From assembly GCA_023101885.1 (NCBI GenBank), contig JALPQD010000044.1, positions 1,116,001 to 1,180,000 on the forward strand: a DNA stretch of 64,000 nucleotides, read 5' to 3'. Under the pieces are notes generated by a model. That model searched no databases, was not told the DNA's origin, and saw nothing but the letters and a program-made list of their open reading frames with translations. The translations under genes and the position numbers were made by a program. This document shows positions 11,163-22,875 of this stretch, in pieces. Each line of letters opens with the position of its first letter. Position 1 is the stretch's first letter. The stretch comes from Typhlomys cinereus. Lineage: Eukaryota; Chordata; Mammalia; Rodentia; Platacanthomyidae.

Positions 11163-11619
11163 GGAGCCTCAGAAAACTAACTTCTAGGTGTGCAATCCAT
11201 CAGATGTGTTTCAGCCTGTCAACTCACTGACTTTACCTTGACACCTTACTTGATCTTCCTTCCTGCCTTAGCCTGCTTCTGACCAGCGGACTGTGTAACT
11301 CTCTTCCACCATTGCAACTGAGCCTTGAAGGACATGACAGCTTCACTGAAGCTAACTCTCAGTGTTTGCAGGGCTTCTTATGAGAGAAGGCACCAGAAAA
11401 TGTTCTCAACTCTCAGGATTATCTCTGAAGTTCTCTGGCATGTTCTGCTTCAATGATGACTGTTCAATTTTTAAGAACACAAGTCCATCAGAGCCTCCCC
11501 CAGCTCTTTCCTTAGCTCTTCCCTTGTGTTTATATTCTCGCCTACAGTAGTTAGGATTCTCCTTCCTCCAGCATTTTTTTTAAGTTGTTCTCTTGCTCTA
11601 GGCCATTCTGATTTGGGAA
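11163..11619. other. Unassigned DNA
   Basis: C/T-rich, with a 62-codon frame (11362-11550) lacking any recognisable domain. Confidence 0.4.
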
Positions 11620-12085
11620 ATGATGCCAAAGAGAGGGAGTGCTAAGAGAGTGGGAGGCTGAGGGTAGGAGGGGTACTGCATCCATGAACTCTGTGTAACT
11701 GTATCTATCATCCAGAAGACCTGAATAGGATTTGACTTATCATCATTTCACCATGGAAGAGGCTGCAGGCCTCCCTAAGAGACTTGTTGAGGGTTAATGC
11801 TTGATTGGGGAAAGGGAAACTACTCTCCTCCGTGACATGCTCACTGATATATGATTCCTCATATTCCATCAAGTACCCAGGCACATGCTATTAAAGGCAA
11901 TCCAGATGAAACTCATTGGGCCACACATGAAGAAAGATATGAAATTAGAAGGGAGCAGATAAAGAAGATGAATTGCAGTGGGAAAAGGAGAGGGGCATGG
12001 GTTTGGGTAATAAGGGGTGAAAATGATAGGAATTTACTCTATTCATATACGAAACTGTCAAAGAATAAAAGGAAGAAAAGAATAA
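11620..12085 (+). mobile_element. Old L1 3' end
   Basis: It is longer than the 1435-1665 copy and includes GAGGCTGCAGGCCTCCCTAA, CAATCCAGATGAAACTCATT and the end TTCATATACGAAACTGTCAA then AGAATAAAAG. The next SINE begins directly after the A-tail, as expected for insertion into an A-rich site. Confidence 0.7.
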
Positions 12086-12087
12086 AA

Positions 12088-12420
12088 AATGGATTGGAGA
12101 GATGGATCAAGGGTTAAGACTCTGCCTCCCAAGCAGAAGGTCCTGAGTTCAGATCCCAAGTCCCACTTAAACACACCAGGTGGAAAAGGTGGTGGTCTAC
12201 AGTTCTAACCCTGGAGAGCAAAGCCTGGGAAATCCTGGAGAAAAGCAAAAAGGAGGTAGAAGCAATCCAAGATGATTTCTGAAATCACCCTTGGTTCTCC
12301 ACACAGAGGACACACAGTGTCCTCTGATATGTACGCATGCACACACACACACACGCACACATGCACACATACACATACACACACATGCATGCATATGCAC
12401 ATGCACAAAATAAAATAAAA
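12088..12420 (+). mobile_element. Family X SINE
   Basis: GGATTGGAGAGATGGATCAA starts it, GAGTTCAGATCC is the B box, and a CA/GCA array at 12336-12400 precedes AAAATAAAATAAAATC. Confidence 0.8.
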
Positions 12421-13950
12421 TCTAAAAAACTTGCTCTTAAAAAAGAAAAAAAACAGAACCCCATGCAATGTAAAAGAAACAAATTAAATAGTGCAATTGC
12501 ACAGGACCACAAATAAAACACTGAGAAAAAATTTTAAATTAATCTATTGCATTTATGAGCCATTCAATTAAAAATTTAGGATCCCTCGGAAGATAAAATA
12601 TGTACCATGATTACAAAGAAACCTACTTAGCAACTTTAAATCCCATTCAAGAAAATTAATGCAGACATAAGTGGAACACAATGTTACAAAATTCACAGGC
12701 ACAATGGCCTTAAATAAGAAGGCTCCTACTATGTTCACCAAACACTGGAGGAGACTTCTTCCACCCAGCAGGCACCCACATGGGCAACTGTGATTTACGT
12801 CCATATGCATGATGCAACAGTTCAACTCAAACAACACAAGAAAACATATTATACTTTTATGGACAGCACAAAGTTGTCTTCCTTGTGAAGTTCTAATGGT
12901 CCTTCAGCAAACTGACTTGCAACAAAAAAGGAAGGACATTTGAAGATGATTTTATATTTACAAATCATTATATCCAATGGATGTCAAGAAATTTTCCTTT
13001 TTACTTTTTATTTGGCACGATGAACAAAGTTTATTCATCATTCACTCCAGAGTTTAAGTAGGAGGCTTCATTTTTTGGTCAGAATACCAAGACACATAAC
13101 TAGCATAACTATGCAAGGACAGTGCTCTGAGTTCTTTGTAAAACAGCTCAAAATTCACTGAACTTACATTAAAATCTATTTAGTTAGTTGTTTACTAGGA
13201 AAATGAATGCTTTATATTTGCTATATTGTTCTGTTCATACATACATATTTAGGTAAAATAAATGATTTTGTACAAATTTCAACTCCAAGTTCAATAAAAG
13301 TAATTGTTATTTAAGGGAAAAGTTTTAGGGAGGTTTTTATTCATTCTGGTCCCATGTTCATCTCTAGCTCTAATGGATCCTGGTTGATGATCAGCTATGT
13401 CACTTGTCTAAAGGTCTTATGCATTAGTACAAATGCAAACACCATTATATTCTCCTTCCTTGTCACCTGGCAAAGATGTTGTGAGGTTTGATTGTAACAC
13501 ACCTTGAATACATTTTTAATGATAGAATTTGAAGCATCATTCGTATATTCACATGGGAACAAATTGTGTATTTTTGCCTCTGTATGGTCTGATATCTATG
13601 CATGTTCCCTGATTGTTAGATCACAGACCTTCTGGCTGAAGTCTCTTTCATGCCCATGGCCTTACCTTTCCCCACTTGCCGCTGTAAGCCAGTCCAGCAC
13701 TTCTCCCCAATTCCCAGGTCATATCTTCCTGACCCCTGGCACATGTGTGTATCATAGAATGAGAAGCTTCCTGACATGCTCTGGAAAAGCGTAAAAAGTG
13801 AGGAGTTCACTTCGTTCCATGATTTTTCTGCAACTTTTCCTCCACTACGCTATCCACAGTGCCAAACCATCAGTCCCTCTAAGTGCTCTTCCATTTTAAG
13901 GTCAAACCATGGTCCCAGTAGCTGTAAGGCACCCTATCTTAATAAAACTG
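12421..13950. other. Unassigned DNA
   Basis: About 1.5 kb with no repeat that I recognise. Frames of 89 (12568-12837, -) and 96 codons (13504-13794, +) overlap nothing gene-like. Confidence 0.4.
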
Positions 13951-13956
13951 CTCTTG

Positions 13957-14230
13957 AGAGCTAGAAAGACGGCTCAGGGGTTGAAGGAGTATGAGGACCT
14001 GAATTTGGACTTCCAGATCCTATGTCAAAATACTAGGTGGAAATGGTGGAGGGCTATTTAAAACCAGTTCTGGAAGGCAGAGCTTGGGAAACTCCAAAGC
14101 AAAGCAAGGGGATAGCAGAACAAACCAGGATGATTTCCAATGTTGTCACCATTGGCTTTCCACAGACACACACACTCAAGAGCCTTCTTGTGTACACACA
14201 CACACACACACACACACACACCAAACTGCA
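13957..14230 (+). mobile_element. Family X SINE
   Basis: It starts GAGCTAGAAAGACGGCTCAG; the B box is decayed (GAATTTGGACTTC). A CA array lies at 14195-14222. Confidence 0.75.
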
Positions 14231-14589
14231 CATTTCTTTTTAAAAGCTGGCTTCCAACTACAGTGATAGTAATGTCATTTCCAGAGTCTCAATCTAGATG
14301 ACGTGCCTGCCTTCCAAGTCCTTCATCACTGGCTAAGCCAAAGAGCTTCAAGCACACTTGGAAATGTAGCCAATGTACCAATCTTTTCTTTGCACATGTG
14401 CAGCACCACAATACAAAGCTTTACCCAGTCTCTCTGCAAGCCTGCATTCTCAGGGTACACATCTCATGGCATTATCTTTAACCAATACTGTATAGATTTG
14501 AAAGCAAAGAAGGAAAGACATGAGGCTAGGGAGGAAGGAGAGATGGAAGGAGCAACAAGAATTTAGTACTTTAACCTGATGAAAATATT

Positions 14590-15015
14590 CTAAAGAAATG
14601 TTTGTGCCCACACGCTAATTCTCTGGACTGTTAAAACAAGGCACCCCCAGGGAATTGAATTCTTCCCCAGGAATCCCATGCTGGGAAAAGAAAAAGGCTG
14701 AAGCCTGGTGCCAGCCAGAGGGGAAAGGGATTTCTCAAAGTGCTAAAACATCAGACCACCTTACAGAAAAGAAGGGAACCAAGACAAAGATGTAACAATG
14801 ATGGATAACACCACCTGACCAGGACTACTACCTCTTGCCTTCTGTTTAAAACTTACCTTCATGTTTGAACCGTGAGGACAAACTTGGGCAGTTGAATCCC
14901 TATGTCCTTCTCTCTACTGTGACCACATTGAATAAATATCCTCTTTCTACTAATTTGTCTCATTTAATTAACCTGTTCAGAACCAGTGGCAGAACCTGGT
15001 CTGTTGAGGTGCTAC
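14590..15015 (+). mobile_element. Possible LTR-type repeat
   Basis: CTGTTTAAAACTTACC, then TTGAATAAATATCCTC about 110 bp on, then a T-rich stretch, gives a TATA-like, polyadenylation signal and downstream-element order. The ends are not defined and no second copy is in the window. Confidence 0.35.
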
Positions 15016-15225
15016 CCAAGCCTATTGTAAAGAAAGGAGTAGTGAGAACCTTAGTTCATTTCCATAGGAAAATTGCTTAATTCTTTCTTCAAGCCTCCTT
15101 CCTTAGATTGCGGCAGGAAAAACTACCTTGTAAGATAACATTATATCTAGTGTTGCAGCTCCCATAAAAAGCTGATCACCAGAATTGGGAGCTGTCTTCT
15201 TGTCTTAACTTCCTTTGCAGTAGTA

Positions 15226-15271
15226 ATCAAATTAATTAAATCTAAATGATCAAATTAATTAAATCTAAATG
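15226..15271. repeat. Perfect 23-bp tandem duplication
   Basis: The unit at 15226-15248 (ATCAAATTAATTAAATC then TAAATG) is repeated exactly at 15249-15271. Confidence 0.95.
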
Positions 15272-16925
15272 TCTGAATAGTTGTGGGCAGAAGTACTGAT
15301 AACATCTCCCAGGCAACCTTTTTAAATTTCAAAATACTAGAAATATTTATGGAAATACATTCATAATCCAAAAGGTGTATTTCCAAGTTATTTCCCATGA
15401 CAAATCACATTTACCTCTCTTTTCTCTATTAGGTTTGAAATCAGCTAAGGAGTTGTTTCAATAGCTTCATCCTAGACTCAACTGTAATAAAATTTTGTAC
15501 TCTAAAGGATTTGTTTATTAAAAACAGTAAATGACAACCATGATTACTCCAACAAAAGGGTAATCAAATCAGACCTTGGAAGATTATTTGTGTTGTCTTT
15601 GAACAGTAAGGAAAAAGTGTACATTTGATTTTAAACTAAGACAAACACATTGTTAATGTGGCATCACTCAATTCCTAAGCTATGCTCTTCTGTTGTTTTC
15701 TCCCACTGGTTGATTTTCCTTGTTCTGATTATTATTTTCAGAACATAAAGGTTCTCAGTCAATTGAGGGGCATTGGAACCATTTAGGATAATCCTCCAAA
15801 GGAGTGGCTTGTGTAAATTCAGATTACCAGCTCCACTTCAGACCTTCTGAGTCAGCACTTCAGAGATTATTTCCACAGATATAATTTTAACAATCAATTC
15901 TATTGATACTTAATACACATTCATAATGAAGAATCTCATGTTTCTGGGACAGCTCAAGAAAATGAAGTTTCAGTTCTTAACCCATGAGGATATATATCCC
16001 ATTCTTTTCTATTATTCTTCATTCCTGTATAATGCTTACAAAATAACTTCCATGAGGAGACTTTTCCAGTCAGCTGCCCAGTGTCCAGGCTCGATGAGGT
16101 TCTGGTCTTGAAAGGATCAGTATTTACTTCTCTTATAAGATTTAAACCCTTGCAGGTTGTTTGTGAGAGTACTGCTTACGAAACAGCTTTGAAGACCTGT
16201 TTTCTTTCAGCAGGTCCCCAGGTCATCAGAGTGTTCAGGGAACCGTGTGGTACAAGTTAGCATGCTAAGCTCATGTTCAGATCACTGGAACAAAATTGTG
16301 CATTTTGGTCACCTTACAAAGAATATCTAAATACACACATGTAGAAAGGAATTCTTATTAGAGCTCTTGGAAACCTCAATATCTTCAAGGTTCAAAGCAT
16401 TCAAAGCATAATAGATGAAAGTACAGAGGAAAGTTGATCTGAATGTCATTCCTTAAGCATTTTAATGTTGATTCCAATGTCTACTTTTGAGAAAATAGAA
16501 TGAGAGTATCCCATAGTGAAGAATTAGCAATGCAACAGCAATTATATCATTTCACTTTCTAATATATATAGATAAGATGAGTTCGTTAACAGTCAACATG
16601 CTAATCCCATCTGGGTTGAAGGGCTGAGGGGAGAAGCTCTCATTCAACAATGTGGGAACCATGACATAAGACTTTACGATTGCTTCTCCCCAAGCCATGA
16701 ATTGCAAAAACACCCATACATTTCCTTTCTTTAAATTTAGCTGCCCAATTTGCATGACTCTTCTGGGTTTACTCATGTTTAAAATAAGCATGCAATGATG
16801 AGTCAATTCTCAGTTATCCTAAAAACTAGAAAATGCATTATATGGAGAATCAAAAAAGTTGGTAAAGTCAAAGCTTTTATGTTGACTCCAATTTACATAT
16901 TTGTATTCACATGTGGTCAAAGCTG
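15272..16925. other. Unassigned AT-rich DNA
   Basis: Nothing recognised; the frames of 61 and 84 codons have no support. Confidence 0.4.
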
Positions 16926-16929
16926 AAAT

Positions 16930-17305
16930 TCTTCTGCGTAATATCTTGATGTTTCCATTTCATGTATATGTGTGCAGTGGGTATATGAATATGCATGTGA
17001 ATGTTTATTTGTGTAGATATGTGTGTGTGTGAATGTACATGTATGTGTGCACATTTATTTAGGGTGACCAAGGTTGATATTGGGAATTATCCTTAATTAT
17101 TCTTCCACTATATTATTTTTGAGACAGAGTGACTAACAAAGAATTCACAGTGCTAATCTGGCTAAGCAACTTGCTCTTGGGATTTCCTGTCTCTGTCTTC
17201 TGAGGCTAAAGTTAACGTGGGCTCTGGGGAAATTAACTCCAGTCCCCTTATTTGCATATGGCATGTTTAAACTACTGAGCCCTTTCTCCAGGACAGAGTC
17301 ACAAT
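16930..17305 (-). mobile_element. tRNA-headed SINE, diverged
   Basis: A degenerate GT-rich tail at 16960-17055 leads the minus-strand body. It ends at the head GGAGAAAGGGCTCAGTAGTT (reverse complement of about 17272-17292). Confidence 0.55.
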
Positions 17306-18489
17306 TCACGTAATATAGTGAAGCTAATAAAATTTCCACCTGACAATTGGCAGTCAGTGAGAAGGACATCTTCCAGAGGTCACAGGATCTGAGTCACTAT
17401 CCAAGATATCCACCTACCTTAACTTGTTCCTCTTAGCAGTGATGAATGGAACATGACAGTGTTTGAAAATACCAGAGAAAAAGAATGTTCCTATGTTTGA
17501 ATAATGCACTGAATCAAGGCACCAGATATGAATGCAAGTAACTATATTTCCCCAAAGTTCTTATGGTATGAGAGCACAAAGATCTTGACTGGACATCCCA
17601 TTTAATGTATTTCATTGTGCAAAAATAGGATTCATTAGTATTTGTTATAAATTATAATCTTCACTGAACATTTTAAACATGATCAAACCTTGAAAGCCTA
17701 ACAACACCTACATAACTATGCCTACATCATTTCCAATGCTTTTCAGCATTTTGGGTGAAAAAATGTACTAGTCAACTTGCATATATTATGCATTTCAAAT
17801 GTTTTCCAATATCTATTTATAAAAATATTTCAAAAGCAAATAGAAAACACTCAGCAACTCTATATTCTATTTTCTTCAAAATTATTTTATTTAGGAGATG
17901 TTTGAGCAAGTATGGCAACACTGAAGATAATGAAACCTTTGGGATGGCAGTTTCAATTTTAGCCAAGTTTATTTGAACTTATGCTAAATAAATCAATTCC
18001 TATAATTTGTTCCATGAATAATACCAATCCATGATTTCAAAAAGAAAAATATTTCTTCAGATAATATAAATTACCACCATTTGAGATAAGTCAAATAAAA
18101 TGCCATGATATAATGAATATGAATTCAAAACTAAGTTTAAACCATTTAATGAATTGTATTTGGGTTTGAAATGAACAGGAAGATCACTAACTAGATAGAC
18201 CTTGTTTTCCAGGAGTAATTAGAAGGGTTAAAACATAAAAACTATTACATTATATGTGATCATCATATTTTTAACACTTTACTTAAACATTTTCCCTTGA
18301 AATGAAAATTCCTTTGGGGCAGATACTGTTTACATACTGTGTGAGAGTTTCTGTAGAACATCAGTACCTTAGGGTAATTTGCAAAGACTCTTAATGGATA
18401 TGATTAGGAAAATTAATGCCATGGGAGCTTAAGTACTCAATCAGCATCAGTGGAATTAATTTGAGGATCTTTTACTGAAACTGTCAACT
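17306..18489. other. Unassigned AT-rich DNA
   Basis: No tail, head or long frame recognised. Confidence 0.4.
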
Positions 18490-18705
18490 CCAGATTGGCA
18501 AGATAGCTCAAGGCATAAAAGTGCTTGCTATGCTAGCCTACAACAAGAGTTTAATCACCAGAAAGCACATAAAGTAGAAGGGACAATCCACCTCACAAAG
18601 TTGTCCTCTGACCTCCACATAAGCAAACCACATGTGCATATCATACACATGCAGTACAAACACACACATATACACACCAAAAAAATTAAATAAATAAAAG
18701 GCAAA
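18490..18705 (+). mobile_element. B2/B3-like tRNA-derived SINE
   Basis: CCAGATTGGCAAGATAGCTC starts it, then GTTGTCCTCTGACCTCCACA and an AAATAAATAAAAG tail. This shorter type recurs at 31775, 45955 and 57667. Confidence 0.65.
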
Positions 18706-19035
18706 TCTTCATTTATTTTTGAAGTAATTAACTTTATTGAATTTTATTTCAGTTCTATACAACTACATAGTCATGATGTTAATCTTTGCAATTGACTGAC
18801 AGGATGAATGATACATAGGATATTAATAAAGCACATTTACCTACTTATCGCAACTTCAGGACAGTCCTGACCTCTAAATGAAGTTGGTCAGAGAAAGGAA
18901 GTATCTGGGCAAATTTAAGAAGTCAAGAGTATCAATTCACACAAAAATTGAGATGGAACGCTGGGAATGAATAATTTGAAACTAACAAGATCTTTCTCTT
19001 TAGGGAACCTTTAAATAGCCTTTAAAGCAAGTAAT
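18706..19035. other. Unassigned DNA
   Basis: Short AT-rich gap before a young SINE. Confidence 0.35.
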
Positions 19036-19048
19036 AAGTAGGAGACAC

Positions 19049-19403
19049 ACTGGGGCTGGAGAGGTGGCTCAGGGGTTAAGCCTCTGCCTTGCAGATGGAA
19101 GGTCCTGAGTTCGGATCCTAGACCCCACTTATATGACATCAGGTGTAAGCAGGGTCGGTCTGCATTTCTGGTCCTAGTAGGGCAGAGCCTGTGAATCCAA
19201 GGGCAGAGTAAACAAGGAGGAGGTGGAGGCGGTCCATGGTGGTTCCCTAATTCACCCGTGGTTCTACACACACACACACACATACATACACACCGCACAC
19301 ATACATACACACCGCACACATACATACACACCTCACACACACACACATACACACCGCACACACACACAATTGAATAAATAATAAACAATAAAAAAATTTT
19401 AAA
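19049..19403 (+). mobile_element. Young tRNA-headed SINE (family Y), full length
   Basis: It starts GGGGCTGGAGAGGTGGCTCA with an intact A box and has the B box GTTCGGATCC at 19109-19118. The body is GC-rich, followed by a complex CA array (19267-19370) and a tail with AATAAATAATAAA. A 13-bp target-site duplication AAGTAGGAGACAC flanks it (19036-19048 and 19404-19416). It is B2-like in layout but not mouse B2. The polymerase III promoter boxes look usable. A 125-codon minus frame inside is read-through of the CA array. Confidence 0.9.
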
Positions 19404-19416
19404 AAGTAGGAGACAC

Positions 19417-20662
19417 GATCAAATTTAATCTTTCAATTTAGATTTTTAAATCAGTAGTGCATAAGATCCAGTAAGTGCCTCTGTATTATGTGAGCACTGG
19501 AGTTTCAAATATTTGACCTAGCATATATGCTTTCCATGACAGGATCACACCAAAAGATTTAAAACATTTGAAATCTCAGCTTAGTTCATAACCACTAATT
19601 ACTACTACAATGGGAAAAATAGACCATGTGACCTATTAAAAATCAATTGCTGGCAAATATGTTGTCACTATTGAGTAAAGGGAAATGAATAACTATTGAA
19701 CAACAAATCCCATAATTCCAAGCTAATGAAAGACCTTTCTAAGAAAGTTCAAATATTAAGTTTTGGAAAAAGATCATAGATAATAACATCCGAAAGATAC
19801 TCAGAGGTTTTATAATGTAAAGAGATTTTAGTGACCTGTTAAAGTGCAGTTTTGACAAAATGTTGGGAAGGAAATCAGATTTCGGAGGTTAGAGAATGAG
19901 TTTGCAACAGCGAGGCTTTGTAAGAGAAAAGAGGCAAATAACAAGGATTCAGAGTTGTGGAAAGGATTTCAAGAGACTTCTTTATGTAATTTCTTCTGCA
20001 TTGCTTTTCCAGAATTGCTAGTCTATTCTTACAGAATAGTGTCTATCCTTCCAATTTGTGATATTCCAAGAGGAACTTGAGTTCTCTGTAAGTCTTCATT
20101 CTCCTCCATGGCTCTGAGTTATATCTCCTCAGTTGTTTTTTTTCTTGTATATTCAATCTCAATCTTCCATTCCTTTCATTACCATTGAAGTAGACTAATT
20201 CCAACCCACTTTATCTTAAAACCAATGTAGAGGGATTTACATACAGAATACAGGATATCTAAATCATCCCCCATCCAAGTGGGGTGGGACTGGATGAAGT
20301 GAGTAGTAGGGGATGAAATGTAAATTCATTACATTTGCCTATGAAAGCTTCAAAGAATATTTTTTTAAAAAATTGAATACAGTGACTAAAATCATACTGT
20401 CAACAAGAACTAACTGCAGGTGTCCTGGTATTGTTCTTTTCTTTAGCTTTTAACATATTTTCTAGATTGTTCAGCTAATATTTTTAACTTGACAATGAAA
20501 ATGCCATTCATGTCCAATTCCAGATCACTCAGTGCTTCCTCCTGTGCACCTGCACAATAACATTCTAGTTCTTTTTTACTGATGGTTGCCACAATCAAGA
20601 GGTATCAAGGGGACACAGCAGTAACAGAGCAGCCCAGGCCTGCAGCTTTCTCCTCATCTTTG
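19417..20662. other. Unassigned AT-rich DNA
   Basis: Nothing recognised upstream of the RPL21 retrocopy. Confidence 0.4.
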
Positions 20663-20673
20663 AAATGTTCTTC

Positions 20674-21232
<559 letters not shown>

Positions 21233-21243
21233 AAATGTTCTTC

Positions 21244-21439
21244 AAAGAGTAGTAAGACATGGTGTCTAGTAGTTTACTGCAATGCATAATTTGTGAACAG
21301 AAGCTGAAATGCTAATACTGCTATGGGTTACTCTAGATTAACAAATTTTTCCACTAATGTGAGCTTTCACTCAGATTTTGGATCAACAGCAAAATAAAAA
21401 ACACACGATCTTCACAAGTACTGTCCTATCAGCATTTTA
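21244..21439. other. Unassigned DNA
   Basis: Short gap between the retrocopy and an L1 relic. Confidence 0.35.
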
Positions 21440-21710
21440 CCAAAGAAGGGGAAAGATATCAAGAGGCTCCATACCTCCCTGAGAGACTGCTATGGGCTAA
21501 GGCTAATAGGGAGACATTGAGGGGAAATGCTTTCCTTAGTGGTATACCCACTGATGTATGTCTCATTCTCCAGCAAGCACTCAGGCACTAGGCATCAAAA
21601 GCAATCCAGATGAAACACAGTGGGCCATATATGTGAAAAGACAAGAAAGCATGAGACAGACTGGTAGGTGAGAAGTAGGGTTGTGATAAGTTCCCGAATT
21701 CGTCCGTGGT

Positions 21711-21762
<52 letters not shown>

Positions 21763-21838
21763 CACGCGCACAATTGAATGCATAATAAATAAAAAAATTT
21801 AAAAAAGAAGAAGAGGAATATAGGGTTGGGAATTAAGG
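21440..21838 (+). mobile_element. Old L1 3' end, interrupted by SINE pieces
   Basis: It shares AGAGGCTCCATACCTCCCTG, CAATCCAGATGAAACACAG and GGTTGGGAATTAAGGTGT with the copies at 1435 and 11620. The SINE fragment at 21691-21803 sits inside it, and another begins at its right end. Confidence 0.65.
21691..21803 (+). mobile_element. Family Y SINE, 3' fragment
   Basis: TTCCCGAATTCGTCCGTGG is the last unique part of family Y. A CA array (21715-21760) and an AATAAATAAAAAAATTT tail follow. The head is missing, so the copy is 5'-truncated. Confidence 0.85.
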
Positions 21839-21849
21839 TGTGAGGGGGT

Positions 21850-21964
21850 TGGGGGGCAGGGGGACGCCTGCGCTTCTGGTCCTGGTGGGCGGATCTGTGA
21901 GTCCCAAGGCAGAGCAAAGAGGAGATGGAAGTGGTCCACGATGGTTCCCGAATTCATCCTTGGT

Positions 21965-22008
<44 letters not shown>

Positions 22009-22063
22009 TACATACACACACACACACAATTGAATAAATAATACAAAAATTAAAAAAGAAAGG
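21850..22063 (+). mobile_element. Family Y SINE, 5'-truncated
   Basis: It enters the family Y body near GCGCTTCTGGTCCTGG, passes GATGGTTCCCGAATTCATCC, and ends in a CA/CATA array (21969-22028) and AATTGAATAAATAATAC. It lies only about 50 bp from the previous fragment in the same orientation. Confidence 0.85.
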
Positions 22064-22366
22064 ATTATTCTAGAATGTTTACAATTTCTCTATTTCTAGC
22101 ACAAATATGAAACATGCTTTTTAAAAATGTTGCCAAAACTTGATATCCAGAACAAATGAATCTTGCCTAATTCTTATTAAAATCACATTGAAGGTGAAGG
22201 ATTTGTTTTAAAAAAAAGAAAGAAGAAAACATCCTTTGTTTTGAAACTGGGAAGATTTTAAAAGGCCATAGTTAAGCAGTGAAAGGATTGCTCTATACTT
22301 AAGATCATAAGACTTGTCTCAAGGCTTTGGGAATGCATAATAAATTGACTAAAAAGTGACAATATT
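22064..22366. other. Unassigned DNA
   Basis: AT-rich gap, no feature recognised. Confidence 0.35.
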
Positions 22367-22654
22367 GGGCTGGAGAGGTGGCGTAATTGGAAAAGTGTTT
22401 ATCATGCGTGTATGGGAGCCTGATCTCTGATTCCATCACCCATGTAAAAGTCTTGTATGCAGGATATATGTTTAATCACAGTGCTGGGGAGGTGGAGACT
22501 AGAAGATCTCTGGAGTTTACTGACTCACTAGTCTAGAGAAATAATTGAGCTCCAATTTCGGTGATAATTCTATCTCTAAAGACAAGGTGGAAAGCAATAG
22601 AAGACAACACCTGACTTTAAATTTTGGCCTTCACAGGCACACACATGCACACAT

Positions 22655-22691
<37 letters not shown>

Positions 22692-22737
22692 AACACATGC
22701 ACACGCATAGACAATCTCCACACACACACACACCAAA
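22367..22737 (+). mobile_element. B4 SINE with CA tail
   Basis: The head GGGCTGGAGAGGTGGCG is followed by AATCACAGTGCTGGGGAGG, ACTAGTCTAGAGAAATAATT, AAGGTGGAAAGCAATAGAAG and GGCCTTCACAGGCACACAC. This is the clearest B4-type copy in the window. Confidence 0.8.
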
Positions 22738-22744
22738 AATGACA

Positions 22745-22875
22745 AGAACTGATGAAATAGCTCAGCAGGTAAGGTGCCCACTTGCAAACTTGGTGACCTG
22801 TGTTCAATATCAATATGTACCACATGGTACATATGTGCTATATCTTCCCCCTACTTTCATAAGTAAATGAAGATA
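22745..22875 (+). mobile_element. tRNA-derived SINE, diverged
   Basis: GAACTGATGAAATAGCTCAG and CTTGCAAACTTGGTGACCTG resemble the heads at 31775 and 56934; the tail is decayed. Confidence 0.5.

Noticed and set aside
19049..19120. Possible tRNA gene (A and B boxes)
   Set aside because: It is the head of a SINE: no acceptor stem closure, and a body, CA array and A-tail follow with a target duplication.
19011..19388. 125-codon minus frame with Cys-Val repeats
   Set aside because: Read-through of the CA array of a family Y SINE.
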